Source of the DNA: Limnephilus marmoratus
Lineage: Eukaryota > Arthropoda > Insecta > Trichoptera > Limnephilidae
Length of the DNA: 64,000 nucleotides
Assembly: GCA_917880885.1 (NCBI GenBank)
Contig: OU862927.1
Span: forward strand, 22,103,450 to 22,167,449
Direction: 5' to 3'
A program made the translations under genes and the position numbers. The notes beneath the pieces are model-generated. The model did not search any database. It had not been told where the DNA came from and saw only the letters and a program-made list of their open reading frames with translations. Below, piece by piece: positions 41,761 to 54,442 of the stretch; the stretch's first letter is position 1; each line of letters begins with the position of its first letter.

Positions 41761-42670
41761 TTAAACATTAATTTATCAATTAAAAAATAATAATTGTATT
41801 TTTAACCGTTTTTTAATAGATATTCATAAAAAAATCGTTCTGGTTAGTCGTTGGTAATTACGATACCTAGAACTCAACCTGCGGTCATGATGAATCGAAA
41901 TCGATATCCTGACACCATTTTATTTTACCATTTTTTTTCCTCGGCATAAAAACGTGAAATGAAATTTTACCGTCCTCAGTCTATCGACAAATATTTCATA
42001 TTCGATAGAAAACCGATATTTATTTTCTATACAACAAAGCAGTCGAAAAAGGCGAAATGTTTTACAGACCGAACCGTTTTGTACTACGTGGTTACTGCAA
42101 AGCAAATACCCATTTTTTGGAACCGAAATACACAAAGGAAATAGGCGCCACCTACGCGATTTTTCCACAAAGTCAAATATTCCACAGATCCATTGATAAG
42201 GAATTTCAGAGATTGGCGTTTGAAATAGGTAAGTACTTATTTTGTCTACAAACAGAAATAGACGTAAAAATAGCTATTTACCAAATTGTGATAATTTGTT
42301 TTGAGCCTAAAGGGAGTTGGAAGAAAAAAGAAATGGGTAAGTTAAGGCGGTGCACATTTTTTTTTGCTCAAAACTCACATTTTAATCATTTCCGGTGAAT
42401 TTGTAGCTATAATAACTTTTTTATTTCCATGCTGCACAAGGAATGCGAGTTATTTATATTTTAGATTAATAAAAACAGTACCTTACAATTAATAATTTAT
42501 AAACCGTTTTTCAACTGTAAAGTTAGCGGTAAACACCAGATTATATTTTTCTAGATGATGAATTAATAACTTCGGGAGGACAACATGGAGACACAATTTA
42601 AATATTTGTAACACGTTCTTCAGAATTAATTAAAATGATCGCGGTAGAAACGTCGAATCTCCAGACCTCC
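41761..42670. other. No recognised gene
   Basis: Overlapping short frames on both strands at 41920-42398 share composition but no family motif. Left unassigned. Confidence 0.35.
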
Positions 42671-42671
42671 T

Positions 42672-42892
42672 AGGGTGAATTCGACCGTACGTTCGTACAA
42701 TACGCCGCGGTGCCGCGGCGTATATTTATTTACACGCTTTCTTTACTTACGTCGTTAAGATTCCCACATTATTTTTCTTCTTCTTGTTTTCTTTGATAGG
42801 GCAAATTCGACAGTAGGTCCGTCCAATACATGGTTCGCGAGTCGCAATTTGTATACACGGCTTCCTTACTTACGTTGTTAAGATTCTGAATA
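42672..42892 (+). repeat. Diverged two-copy tandem repeat, unit about 128 bp
   Basis: TTCGACCGTACGTTCGTACAA to CTTACGTCGTTAAGATTC (42677-42762) is repeated in diverged form at 42805-42890 (TTCGACAGTAGGTCCGTCCAA to CTTACGTTGTTAAGATTC). The first copy has a perfect CGCCGCGGTGCCGCGGCG hairpin. Confidence 0.6.
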
Positions 42893-43109
42893 TATTTTAG
42901 GGTATATTATCGTCAAAGAAATACGTGTACCTATATAGTTGTTGTCACTGAGCACGGATAAACTCTTTACAAGTGACGTTCCAATTCCGAATGGTTTTCT
43001 TTCATTGGTGCAATTTTGAGAAAAAACAACTAGGCTATCAAGATGAGATGGGATGTCAAGATAATATACGAAAAATACGTAATGCACGATTTAAAAAAAA
43101 TGGCTATTC

Positions 43110-43330
43110 TAGAAGACGCTAGGTTTTCTTAGTATCGCTTTAGTGAAAGGATAATATTCGTATCGACACGTAACTTGAATGATTTTAGCCGTGTTTGGTG
43201 ACCAGATCGAAAAAGCCAGATAAGTCTTCCTTTTCCCCATCTCCTTAATTTCCCCTTAAGCTCCCCAGCATCACAAAATTCCTTATGTGGGGTGGGGATG
43301 CCGTAGTTCAACTGTTTCACACAGTCGCAG
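43110..43330 (+). mobile_element. SINE A body, headless
   Basis: It retains TTTTAGCCGTGTTTGGTGAC, the CAGATCGAAAAAGCCAGAT variant and ATGCCGTAGTTCAACTG near the end. No tRNA-like head. Confidence 0.55.
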
Positions 43331-44792
43331 TCGGGATATTAATCTAAAAGGGGTTGTTTGTTAGAATGTTCGGTTTGAGTAATTTGTTTATTGGCGGAAG
43401 AGTGTTAATCTAGTGAATTTAATATCATTGCAATAGAACCTACCAAATATTTAGACAGCCTGTATTATATTGTAATATGATACTGGGAAGTGATTTATGG
43501 TTGCAGTGGCCGGAATATAAAATGTAAACTGAACCACGCTGACCGATAAACAGCGGAAGTTACAACTCCGACTCAAAATGGAGGAAGGAAATCATTCTGG
43601 CCGGATATAAATGGCGATATCTTTAGAAATATTAACTTGGTGATTGGTGAGTGTCTATTGAATACAAAATTTAAACCGAGAGAAGAAACGTTTTCTTGCC
43701 TATTGAATCTCACAAAAATATAACCAAAAGATAATCAATTTTAAACCGCCGTATTCATTGAACAAATGGATCGTCTTAAACCATAGTGTGTCACTTTTTG
43801 CCGTTTCTGAGTTAAAGCTTAAAATGAAGGCTCCAAATCATAATCTAGCTCTGCCATAGAAAACCATGTTTCTTGACCAATCATGGATAGATTTTCAGCA
43901 CCGTGAACTAATCAGAGACCGGCATTCTTACACTAGTTTTCCAACCACACTTTGGATGTTGTGTATTGAGATTGTCCTATTTTATATTTAACTTCATTTA
44001 GCACTGAACACTTTTCATTCTCATTTATCTAATCTCGATGTGTAGAGCCTCTTTCTTTCAACTTTCCTGTGTATGCCACCTTTTATTCAAACATTACCTT
44101 AATTTCTATTTCTATGCTCTCTTTTGTCTGTGGCCGCGTCAAACTTTCTCTTTTTGTCTATAAAACAGCTTTTTGTCATGTCGCATGTCATTCTCCTTAT
44201 TCTCTCTCTTTACTCGAGTCTCTTGATCTCAATTCGTCTTTCGCTTCTGCTAGACTTTAAGAAATACACTAATTATTGTCGTCAGTTAAGTGTTTAGAAT
44301 CGAATCTCTCTCTAAATTCTTCACCAGAATAATAAAGTTACAACAATATCCAAGGACAAACACAGGTGTTTTACTTATACAAAGGATAACTCAAAACAAC
44401 AAACTTTCTCTCACTGTACGTTCCCGTGGTGTGGAAGCGAAGGAAGCCAACAAAAGCAGCTCAACTTACACCCTAACTGCAGACTATCTGGAGACCATAC
44501 CTGGGATCTACGCAAAACTCGGTATCCAAAATCAGAATCAAACTTTTAAAAACGTTTTTTAAATAGTCCGTGAAATGTGCTGGGTTAACAAATATAATAT
44601 GCTCAAAGTTTAACCTAAGCCTTTATCTTAAATGTACGTCACAATTTAGTTCCATAGTAATGGTGATATTTACACAATAAAACCTTACATAAAACCAATG
44701 TTTTCTTAAATGTTAGAATTTTGACTGAATTCTATATTGCATATTATAATATAATATAATTGGGTTAATTACAAAAAAAAATATTGATTTAA
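43331..44792. other. Mostly unrecognised, with an LTR-like stretch
   Basis: TCTATAAAACAG at 44156-44167 and AATAAAG at 44329-44335 lie about 170 bp apart, and a 90-codon frame follows (44290-44562). The spacing would suit an LTR followed by a gag start, but I find no paired repeat, no clean TG...CA ends and no recognisable gag motif. Confidence 0.25.
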
Positions 44793-45172
44793 CCAACACC
44801 CCCACCATAGGTCACCCCGACTGGTTCGTTACGTTTGGTGACTTAATAGTGGGTGAGTATTGTCAAGGTCTTGTGGCTTTTGCCCACTTACTGCTTGGCA
44901 AGTCGGATCGGGAGAGGTTGAGGTAGACCTTTTAACCACTCCAGCCGGACTCTCACGATCCATTGCCTTGCAGCGCAGTGGAAGGAATAGATTCATAATA
45001 CGTCCGTCACTACTGAATACACTGACTCCCGGATTCCTTCCTACCCCTCGTACGTTTTCCTTCCCAGATCTTCCTCATCTTACTCTCCACAAGAATCCCC
45101 AAAGGGGACGTAGGCCCCGAGGAATAATTGTTTTCCTCAGAGCCTCCTGTGTGGAGGTTAGGTTAAAAAAGA
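44793..45172 (+). mobile_element. SINE-like family B, 5'-shortened
   Basis: It starts at the CATAGGTCACCCCGA block, includes GGTTCGTTACGTTTGGTGA, CAGCGCAGTGGAAGG and ends GTGTGGAGGTTAGG. Confidence 0.65.
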
Positions 45173-46008
45173 CTACTTATTTTGCAATATTATTTTATTT
45201 TTATCTATTTGGTACTTTTATTCAAATTAGCTATTGGCTCAATGGATGCACCTGACGTCAGAGCAAATAACGTTCCAAGTACTTACCAAATCGTAATATT
45301 TGTTTTTTCAAACACAGCAAACTTATTGTGTAGCACCGTTTTAATTCAGTTTTATAGATATTTGATAATTCGGCGAAAAAAAACGTTTATCCTCTCCAAA
45401 GCCTACAAAAACTTGGATATAAATTTAGTTTACATTGATATTTATTCCACGTTAAAATTTTAATACGAAATTTCAAACAATTTCAAACAACCTACGTGTA
45501 CGTAATAATTTAATGTAAATAATTTAGATTTTTGCTATTTACCTTAATTATTTATAGGTACCTACTCTTTTTTTCTGTTGTAAATATTATGTTGGTTAAT
45601 TTTGTTTATCTCTTATTTTTTTAATATTATTCATTGGTGCATAAGAATGATCTTGGAGCGTAAGCATGGAAACAAACTTTTAATGGAAATTCTAAATTTC
45701 AAGTTGAAAAGTTGTTTCAATGGACCCACACAAATATATAACGATAAATTGGCCCAGTTGAAAAACCTTTGTCTGAAGTGTGTAATTTTCTTTAAAACAT
45801 TGAGTTTTCCCATTTTTTTTGTAATGACGGGTGAAGTGATTTTTTCATGAAGCTGAAAATTCTCATGAATTAAATTAAAGAAAATGCTCTTAATTCAAGT
45901 TTTATTTTTTGATTGGTAAGTGCAAAAGTTTGTCCCTTTACAGAACCAAAAAACGTATTTAGTTTGATTATAAACTAAATAGTGTCTATCTACTGACACA
46001 TCTATCAT
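45173..46008. other. No recognised feature
   Basis: AT-rich; short frames only. Nothing supported. Confidence 0.35.
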
Positions 46009-46594
46009 GGGGTCACTCTAGACTGCAAACTTTCTTTCCGTGATCACATTAAAAATATTGTAAATAAATCACTCAAACTACTCGGCTCTATTCATAGAAT
46101 TACCTCTGACTTCAAACATATTTTTGAAGTCAAAGGTAATAAGTTATTCTGTTCGCTGGTTCGCCCTCACCTTGAATATGCTAGTGTCATTTGGTCTCCT
46201 TTCTATGCTGTCTACATTTGTCACATCAAAGATCGCTTCCTAAGAAGAATTGCTTGGAGGTTAGGTCTTGAAAGAGGCGAGTACTCATTTGATGAAATTG
46301 AAAAAAATTTAAACATTTCTTCTTTAGAAAAACGTAGAAATGACTCTAATCTAATTTGCTTATTTAAAATTATCAACAGTATTACTGATACACCTGCTTT
46401 GCTACAACTCATCCAGTTTAACATCCCTTCCCGTAGACTCCGAAGAAATGAATTGCTATTCCTGAATCATCATTCTACTAATTATGGATACCATTCTCCT
46501 TTTTAGAGAATGTCGAGACTTGTCAACGCAAGTCAAAGCATTGAATTTTTTGGCGTAAAACTCAATGACTTTCGGCAGTCGATAAGCAATATTT
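46009..46594 (+). pseudogene. Jockey-like LINE RT C-terminal fragment
   Basis: The frame reads GVTLDCKLSFRDHIKNIV, LKLLGSIHRITSDF, FCSLVRPHLEYASVIWSPF, HIKDRFLRRIAWRLG, SSLEKRRNDSNLICLFKIIN and RRNELLF, then a TAG at about 46504 with related sequence (SRLVNASQSIEFF) after it. This is the post-palm order of Jockey-clade LINEs. It is one of five such tails in the window and is nearly unbroken. No catalytic core is present. Confidence 0.8.
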
Positions 46595-46879
46595 AAATGC
46601 TTCATCATGCTTTGACTTGTAGTGTCTTCTATATGTAATTTTTACGTTTTATATTGTCATTGCTATTCATTTATATGTGCTCTCCCTTCACTGTCATCTC
46701 TGCTTTTTTTAATTCGTGTTATTATTTTGTTTTTAATGGACTATTGTCCAAAAATTGTCAAGTGTCAAATTATAGTAGAACCTGTAATTTTTTATATGAT
46801 TTTCTGTGACAAAAAATATGGAAAATGCAAATTATATTGAAATACATATTATATTTTGATTAGAGCTTCCCTCACCGCG

Positions 46880-47115
46880 TTTTAAATGGTTTTGAACCCA
46901 CGACCTCTGGGCTCAGAGCCAAGTTTTTAACGTTCCACCAAAAGGTCATCAAAAGGAATAATCGGCCTGAGGAAAGAAAATGGGATGGGAGAAGGTTGAA
47001 AGTACCTGCCTGCCTGGCTACTAAGAGATCTAATCACTTAATATAACTGGAGCCATTCCAAGGAACGTTTCGATTCAGAATCGTGATTTTTCACCCAAGA
47101 GATACCTGAATTTCA
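46880..47115 (-). mobile_element. Diverged SINE A pieces, minus strand
   Basis: An inverted B box (TTTTGAACCCACGACCTCTG) near 46892 comes first, followed by inverted body sequence (AGTACCTGCCTGCCTGGCTA, AACGTTTCGATTCAGAATCG). In an intact inverted copy the head would come last, so these are two fragments or a rearranged copy. Confidence 0.45.
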
Positions 47116-47479
47116 ATGAAATAAAGTTTTACTTTAAAATCCTCAATATCAAAAATTATATTTTTAATCATTGGTAGATTCTAAAAAATATCTCACTTTT
47201 TCATTTATCTTGCCATCAAAGATACCTACTTGGTCTGCCGCCATCACAGAATTGAATATTCCTGGAATACATAAATTTTAGATCAAGTAAAGAAAACATA
47301 GAGTTTTGACACGCTATCCATTCACACGCTTCTTATTTAAAGTTTGGCAATAACGGGATATTGTTTAGATATTTCTTCCAGGGTCTGACAGTATATATAG
47401 GCCTTGCCACGTCTATAAACTGGATACGTGTGTTGTGGAGGTATTTAATAACAAATCTTGATTTAACGCGAGTCAAATA
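47116..47479. other. No recognised feature
   Basis: AT-rich spacer; nothing supported. Confidence 0.35.
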
Positions 47480-47481
47480 TA

Positions 47482-48131
47482 TTAGGTCCTTACATGATTT
47501 TTTTTCCTTGCAAGAAGTTATCCAAATTTCGAAAAAAAATGGTAATCTGCTGGGGAAAGGTCCGGAGAGTACGGTGGATGTCTTAGACATTCCAATTGAA
47601 GCTCCTCTAATTTGGTAGCCGTCTATTGTGCAGTGTGTGGTCTAGCGTTCTAACGCGCGTTTGTAGATTTGCTTCACTCAATTCGTGAGGTACCCACCTT
47701 TCAAGCTTTTTCACCTTCCCAATTTGCTTCAAGTGGATTAAAATAGTTTTATCACTAACACCGCAGCCTGCAGCTAACTCGGACGTGGTTTGCGATGGAT
47801 CCGCTTCCACAATAACCTTCAAATCTTTATTATCAACTTTGGTCTACGGCAGTCAACGGGGCTTGTTCTGCAGTTCGAAATTTCCAGAACGAGAACGTTG
47901 GAACCAAAAACGCACTGTGTTTTCTTTTGCGGCACCGTCGCCATACACATCATTAATCCTTAGAGTGACGCAAAGAAAAAAAACGATTAAGGAAAAAACA
48001 AATGAATTATAATTTTCGACATGAGTAAATAGCTGTATAAATTTTAATTTGGAATTCCTAACCGAAGAGAAGATATTTGAGATCAAAGTTGGCAGTACGG
48101 CAAAACGCCAATTTCATATGTAAGGACCTAA
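47482..48131 (-). mobile_element. Mariner element, internal deletion derivative
   Basis: Both ends start TTAGGTCCTTACAT and are flanked by TA (47480-47481 and 48132-48133), the Tc1/mariner target. On the minus strand the transposase N-terminus is followed directly by the C-terminal end, so the middle of the gene is gone. At 650 bp it is about half the length of a full mariner. Confidence 0.85.
47500..48060 (-). pseudogene. Mariner transposase, N- and C-terminal parts only
   Basis: Reading down the minus strand: INDVYGDGAAKENTVRFWF and RSRSGNFELQNKPR (first helix-turn-helix), a stop at 47853, then VEADPSQTTSELAAGCGVSD and HLKQIGKVKKLERWVPHEL (second helix-turn-helix and the WVPHEL motif). After RVRTLDHTLHNRR the reading jumps to HPPYSPDLSPADYHFF near 47540-47590, which carries the third catalytic aspartate. 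The segment with the first two aspartates is deleted. The motifs place it close to mos1/SETMAR-type mariners. Confidence 0.85.
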
Positions 48132-48133
48132 TA

Positions 48134-51100
48134 TTTACAATGGAACTTTTGTGTTACAATAATTTTCACAGATTTAATGTTTATCTTGCTTAGAGGTAAA
48201 GCAAGCAGAGAGAACGAACGCTAAAAATGGAATCATTGTGCATTGTCATGCACCTAGCCAGAGAGTGGTGGCCGGTGATACCATTGTATAAAATCGGATA
48301 AAAATAGTATTTTATGGTTGTTCGTTGCTTCGCTACAAAAGGAAAATTAATTTCGCCTGATTACAAAAGACATATTAACTTCTGGTCCCAGATACGCCAA
48401 CGAGAAAGATTAGTACACAGAGTTTAAGGGACCTACTTGACTTACCTTAACCAAAAATTGACAAAATTTGGAACAAAACATGTAATGAAATTTTGGTCTC
48501 CAGTGACATTTTAGACTTTTTTTTATATACTAAAAACATTAAAAAATCAGCAGGTATTGGACAGTTAGGGGTGCAGTGAGGGGTTGAGCGGTTTCACTGC
48601 TGAGTGACCAGTGACGATATGTGCAAGATTTTTTAATGTTAGAAGTTGAAAAATTTTTTTTTGAAAAAACAAAAACAAATTACATCGTAAAAGTCACCTC
48701 TTCTTCCTTGCACTGTCCCAACTCATTGCCTAGGTAGGCTGTTGGGGTCGGCTCTTCTCGTTCTCAGATTGTAAGTTCTTCTGTTCTGAGTATCGCTTTC
48801 ATCTAGGCCGTTTCTCTGAAGAATTTTGGAGCAGTCATCCAGGAGTAAATATCGTAAAAGTCACCGGAGACCAACATTTCATTGATTTTTTTTACATCAA
48901 ATAAATAATGTCAGGAATCACAATCACGCCAAGTACGTCCCTTTTCACCCTGTAATATTCAAGAAAGAAATTAGAAATTTTAAAAAATTTAGTTTTATTA
49001 TAGGGAAAATGAAGAAAAAAGAAACTGATGTCGCCAATAATTCCTTTCGACAATTAAGCCGCAGAAAGGTCACTGAAATCGATTATCTGCTAAAGAAAGC
49101 ATTTCGACTTTTGAAAACTTTGACCATTTTCACCAAACAGGATTTTTTTTTAGCTTTTTTAGGGCACACAAAAACGCTCAATACAATATTCCATGGGTAT
49201 ATCTTTCGGTGGGTAGGTACGATACTAAATTCTGCCATAGTAAATTCTTATCGCCAAAGATATCTGAATCAAATTTATGGATGATTCTTCCATACAAAAT
49301 CGTTCTTCGAGTCTGGGGGAAAAACAGACACAATGAGCTTCCTTATTTCTTATGATTCATAAAAGCTTTCCATAGAAATGTGACCTCTTTTTATTTGAAC
49401 CCCAGCAATTTGCTCAGGGAGTTAGCGAGTATGGAGATATGGAATTTGTTTGCCTCAACTTTGAAGGCGGGATAGTCAAAATGCAACGAATCTTATATTT
49501 TTACTTCAGGAGATATGAACAACTGTTAGGCAGGAGACTGGCGCGTCTTGAAACTTTTTGAATAATAAGTAAAATCTGATTATGCACGAATTATTCTCAT
49601 TTAATTTATTTTCGTTATAAACAGTACTTATACACATTTAACAGTGTTGGGTAGGTTATTCAGATTGGAAGGTACTCTGCACGACTATCTACTTTACAAA
49701 GCAACCTTGTGGCCTTGAGGTGAACCGGTCAGCAACGTAAGCAGATATATACGTTAAAAATACGATAGCAGTCAAGTACAATAAGCGTGTTTATACGTCA
49801 ACGCGTGTGTCTCCATAGAAATCGTTCTAACTCCGTTATTGTTTTAGTGACATCTCTAAAACAAAAAGTAAAAGGTCGATAGTGGATCAAGCTGTACATC
49901 CCTATCAAGTTGTCTATAGAAATACATAACAAGAATATTCTGTCATTTGCGCGGTCTGTCACATATTTTTAACCGCCAAATTTCCTACCGGCGGCTCGAC
50001 CGCGCTCGACATAGTTAATGTTTATTAAATATTTTTATATGAAATGATAAAAAAGTGAGGTGACAAAAGTATTCATTATACATTTATACAATAGAATAAG
50101 TATTGTTGTTTACATAATCTCTGATTTTAGTACCGTTTTCACATAAAAACATCACGTGAGTCATTTTCACATTTTTTTAATTTTGCATTCTAAATTATAA
50201 TATTTACAAATGTTAATATTTATTGTAATATAACAATTTGAAAGCTTATTTTGTAACCTTTTTAAAACAGTTTTTTCTATTCGGCTACGTTCAGAAATGT
50301 TTCATTTATTTAGCTTTAATTTTGAAGCGGTAATAACACAAAGTTTTTGTAAAACTGTCATTTCGTTTGAGACATTATAAGTGAATATTTGCGATTTTCG
50401 GAGGGGTTTGGAAGTTTATGACGCAACTTAAAAGTTCGAAATATATAATATTTTTTAAACATTCAATTTCATCAGATTGTCTACAATCTGTAGCACTTAT
50501 CAGTGTTACAGGAATAAAAAGTTAATTTAATAAAATATACTGCCTTCCTAATTTTCACGCCGGAAACGCAAGATAGGAACCTAAACGGCCAAGAGATCAC
50601 TTGATAAAATTATCCAAATGTGAATAACTTAGCACGAAGATTTATGTAACTGGAAGAGAGTTTTTAAACTCGTGAAAATTTGTTTTTATATTTCTGACAT
50701 TATCTACTTCTTTGTTCTTATGAAGAGACCCTTAATCAATTTGTCGTATTGTTCTGTTAAGAATATTATTATCATTTAATCAAAATTTAGTTTTCCGCAC
50801 CCTAACAATAGTCTCAATGAGTTGGTGGGACTGTTGTTAAGCGGAAGGAAATGAATTGAGAAGAGGTAGGATGGATGTTTACTGGAATATTATTTAGTAT
50901 CATTAAACCTAGCTGAAATCTTTTCACTATGATACGAAATATCAGCTAAAAGTCTGTTGCGTATTTTAATTGGGTGTTGCCTGTAACCATAAATCATTTT
51001 AGTAAATTTTGTGCTTTGCGGCATAAAAATTAATGTGATTGGTAATTTAATTACGGTATTAAGTTTATTGAATTAACAGTAGGTACTTTGGAATGCCTAC

Positions 51101-51456
51101 AAAGTTACAAAATTTAATTAGAAAGAGTAACGTGAGCTCCATAGGCAAATAATTACCGGTTTACCTTTTGGTTGCGTAAGTGGGCAATGCTTAAAAATAT
51201 TAGTCAATTAAAAAAATCAATATTATGATTATTTTTTGATAATTCTACTGAATGTTAAATTATATTGTTATATATTATTTTTTCTTTCTCTATTTTTAAA
51301 ATAATTTTTATTTATTGGGTTAAACTTACATCTTTTATTTCTTTTCTAAATCTTCTGATAACCTCAAAGAGACATGTATATTTTTCAATGTTTCTATTTC
51401 GACTTTGCGTTTGAAAGTCGCTGATATTGGCTTCAATTATAATTATATTTTGTGGA
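48134..51456. other. Long stretch with no recognised element
   Basis: Over 3 kb of AT-rich sequence. A few poly-A/poly-T runs and one 91-codon frame (49009-49284) of unknown kind are present. I see no repeat partner in the window, no splice-bounded exon and no RNA gene. If a host intron or intergenic segment survives anywhere here, this is a likely place. Confidence 0.35.
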
Positions 51457-51895
51457 TTTGGGAGGCGGATATGGGTACCGCCGCCCCGGGAACCATTTAT
51501 TGGATAACCAACACCTCTACCATAGGTCACCCTAAATGATTCGCTACGTTTGGTGACTAAGCAAGGTTGCTCGGGTTCATGGGGTGAGGTTTGTCCGGGT
51601 CTTGGCTGCGGATGCATCTACCCACCATGGCAAGCCGGATCGGAAGATAATAGTTGAGGGAGTCCCTTTGACTTCGGAACATCGCCTTGCACCGCAGTGG
51701 GAGGGATGGGAGGGGAGGAATTCATACGTCCGTCACTCCTGGACATACTGGCCCCCTGATTCCTACTCACCCATCTTACCGTTTTCCTTCCCTGAACTTC
51801 CTCGCTTTCTTTCTTAAAAATACCCTTTAAACAGTTTCTCCAAATATGACATAGACCCTGCTCAGGGCCTGCTGTGTGGAGCTAACGCAAAAAAA
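51457..51895 (+). mobile_element. SINE-like family B, full length
   Basis: It runs from TTTGGGAGGCGGATATGGGT to TGTGTGGAGCTAACGCAAAAAAAG. Frames on both strands inside it are incidental. Confidence 0.75.
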
Positions 51896-52481
51896 GAAAA
51901 ACTTGTGACAGGAAGCCGCAAGTATTTGTTCGTTGGTAATATTTTTAACACCAACCTAAAGGACATTATTTCATAGTCTTAAATACATTCTAGATTTTTA
52001 TTTTATTTATTAAGGAAAATCAACAGATGTTTTACATTTATAATAATAACATTAATAATACACATAATATATAATAACAGATTTTCAAACAATTAAAATT
52101 ACAATAAAAAAAATAAGGGTCCTGTACCGGTAAGAAGTTAACAAAAATATAACCTTGTAAAAAAAAAAGAAGATATAAAAACCCAATATAAACTATAAAA
52201 TAAACTAATAATCTGCTTACTTAATTTCAAAACATAAAGTAGTCAGAGTCAGAAATCTATTCACACTCCACAACCGCAATAATAATAATATGTACATTGT
52301 ACATACCTACAACCCAGAGTGAACACAATAGTAAGTCGAATGGCAAGTAACTGGAAAGGATTCACAGCAATAATATGATAACTTGCAAAACGGTCAAAAA
52401 TTATTTTATGTTAGCTGTGACATACCTTTTTAAGGTACTTAAATTACATGAAAATATATGTCCATGTTATTAAAATTCTTA
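51896..52481. other. Probable LINE 3' UTR, AT-rich
   Basis: It lies downstream (minus strand) of the RT tail at 52482-52988. A long T-rich start (51995-52015) could be its tail. Not otherwise recognised. Confidence 0.3.
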
Positions 52482-52988
52482 TCAAATATGCAATGTATTT
52501 GCTCTGAATATAAAAGCATTTTGTCTGAGTTTAGTAGAACATTTATGAAGATGAAAAAGTGATTTTTCTCTGGTTCTAACGCCTGGGACTCTAAAATTAA
52601 TCTCAACCAAAAGGGGCGAACGATCAATAAAATCATTGATAATTTTATCAAGATATATTATGTCTGCGGATTCTCTTCTAATTTTTAATGATTTAAGTCC
52701 ATAAAGGTCCATCGAGCTGTTTATGTCATGATAAGCAATATTAAACTTGAAATTTAAACGATGGACAAATTTTCTTTGGATGGCTTTAATGCGTTTAATA
52801 TAAATATTATATGGAGGATTCCATATTTGAGAAGCGAATTCAAGATGACTGCGAACATATGAAAAATACAATATTTTAAGTGTCTGAATGTTCTTGAATT
52901 CTTTTCCAATACGGCATAAGAATCCTACTATAAGAGATAAGATACAAGACAATAGAGAAATTGGGTCGTCGTGCCATAAAAAGTCCAA
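52482..52988 (-). pseudogene. Jockey-like LINE RT C-terminal fragment
   Basis: The minus frame holds FKNIQTLKILYFSYVRSHLE, FASQIWNPPYN, YIKRIKAIQRKFVHRLNF, LYGLKSLKIRRESADIIYL, KIINDFIDRSPLL and VPGVRTREKSLF, then a stop. YVRSHLEFASQIWNP and IQRKF are hallmarks of the post-palm region. It lacks palm and endonuclease. The frame has no internal stop over 168 codons. Confidence 0.78.
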
Positions 52989-53389
52989 ATTAAGTCATAA
53001 TTCATTTCGTATCTACGTGAAAAGTGTTTAATTTCCTTTGTACTTGTAGTATATCTCGGTATCTACTTATTTATTATAGACCTTCCTTCTTTGACAGAGT
53101 TGAATTTTTTTATCGATCAGTGAAAATGTGGTAACAAAGCGAATAAGAAGGCATGAAAAGTGAAGTTTCTCACGCCATTCAATAAGTTAGCGGTCGAGCG
53201 CGCTGCTTCGGGGGAAGTAGAATTTTATTAGGGTTGTTCCGTGAGGGTTGGAGATGGAGATACTACGCTATATGCAAAGTGTGGAACCACTGATGGAAAT
53301 TAAACTAAATGTGCCCTACTGGAAAAAGAGAATAAATTTATATAAGTTACTAGCTGACATGACAAACTGTATTCTGCTATATAAATTGT

Positions 53390-53650
53390 TTCTACGTGTG
53401 GATAAAAGTTCGATAAGGCGGACGTAGCGCCATCTGTCATTCAACAACATAAATAATTTCGTCCTTTTGTAAATACGAACTGTGGTTAAATTTGTTCGTA
53501 GGGTGGGGGTAGGAGGGTAAAAATTTGGGGTTATAGGTATTTTCTGACATAAATATTTTAAAAATTCGGGATTGGGATAAAAATCGGTCGAGCCGTTTTG
53601 GAGGAGTGCGATCACAAACACCGTGACACGAGATTTTTTTAAATATATAC
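53390..53650 (+). repeat. RTE-type degenerate fragment
   Basis: GATAAGGCGGACGTAGCGCC and AAAAATCGGTCGAGCCGTTT followed by GTGACACGAGATTTTTTTAA are phrases I associate with RTE-derived tails common in insect genomes. A weaker relative of AAAATCGGTCGAG is at 57989. Confidence 0.4.
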
Positions 53651-54001
53651 GAGTACATTATGGTGTTATAATTTATTTCAGTCTCTTGAGTACACTCGTA
53701 TTATCTGAAAGTTATTTGATTTTCTATTTTCAATTTTTGGTACTCACATTTTTGTCCTCTAAAAATTGCTGTCAATCCTGATAGGAGTAAGATATCTACA
53801 TTGTCGGTATTTTATTAACAAAAATACAAATATTTTTTAAAGTTCATCGAGCTGTGAAGCAACTTCCTTCGCTTCGTCTTTTATTAAGTTTCACCTGGAT
53901 TATTAATTAGGTACCCCTGTATGTGGCGTCTCTAACAATGTAGAAAGGTGCGAAATCCAAGCTTTTATTATTATTTTTAAATAATCAGTACATTTCTAAT
54001 T
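53651..54001. other. No recognised feature
   Basis: AT-rich spacer; nothing supported. Confidence 0.35.
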
Positions 54002-54296
54002 TATTGTAGAAAGCAATCACTTTGTGGTTTGACATATTTAATAAAATAAATTACTTTTTTGTTTAAAACCACGAGATTTATTAATTTATGAACCGATTGG
54101 TTTCGCTTTACTCAAGCATCTTCAGGGTACAATTTAATACTAAACGAGAAGTACACAATGTGTGCTTATATAAAACAAACTATACCTAGAGGGAGACAAC
54201 ATGACACAAATATAACAAACACCTAGACGGCCATAAAATATATAAACATAAGTAATCTCGTGGTTTTACACAAAAATAGTATTTTATTTTATTACG
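54002..54296 (-). mobile_element. Penelope-like element terminal repeat remnant, second copy
   Basis: It is the partner of 22769-23011. In addition, AATAAAATAAATTACTTTTT to AACCACGAGATT (54042-54077) is repeated inverted at 54254-54295, so this copy retains the small inverted duplication often seen at Penelope ends. Confidence 0.6.
54090..54130 (-). ncRNA. Degenerate hammerhead motif
   Basis: Box 1 reads CUGAAGA and box 2 GAAA, so the core is intact, but helix III has become CCAAUC, which breaks one of its two pairs. Activity is doubtful. Confidence 0.4.
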
Positions 54297-54442
54297 TTTG
54301 TAATTTAATGTTGTACTCAATTTCATAATTTTATGAAAAAAATATAAACTTTCAATATACGTTAAATGTTTTTTGTGTTGATTTGTTAAACATGATAATC
54401 TTATTAACCGAGTGCGCAGAGTTTCGCGGAAACGGCTCTCTC

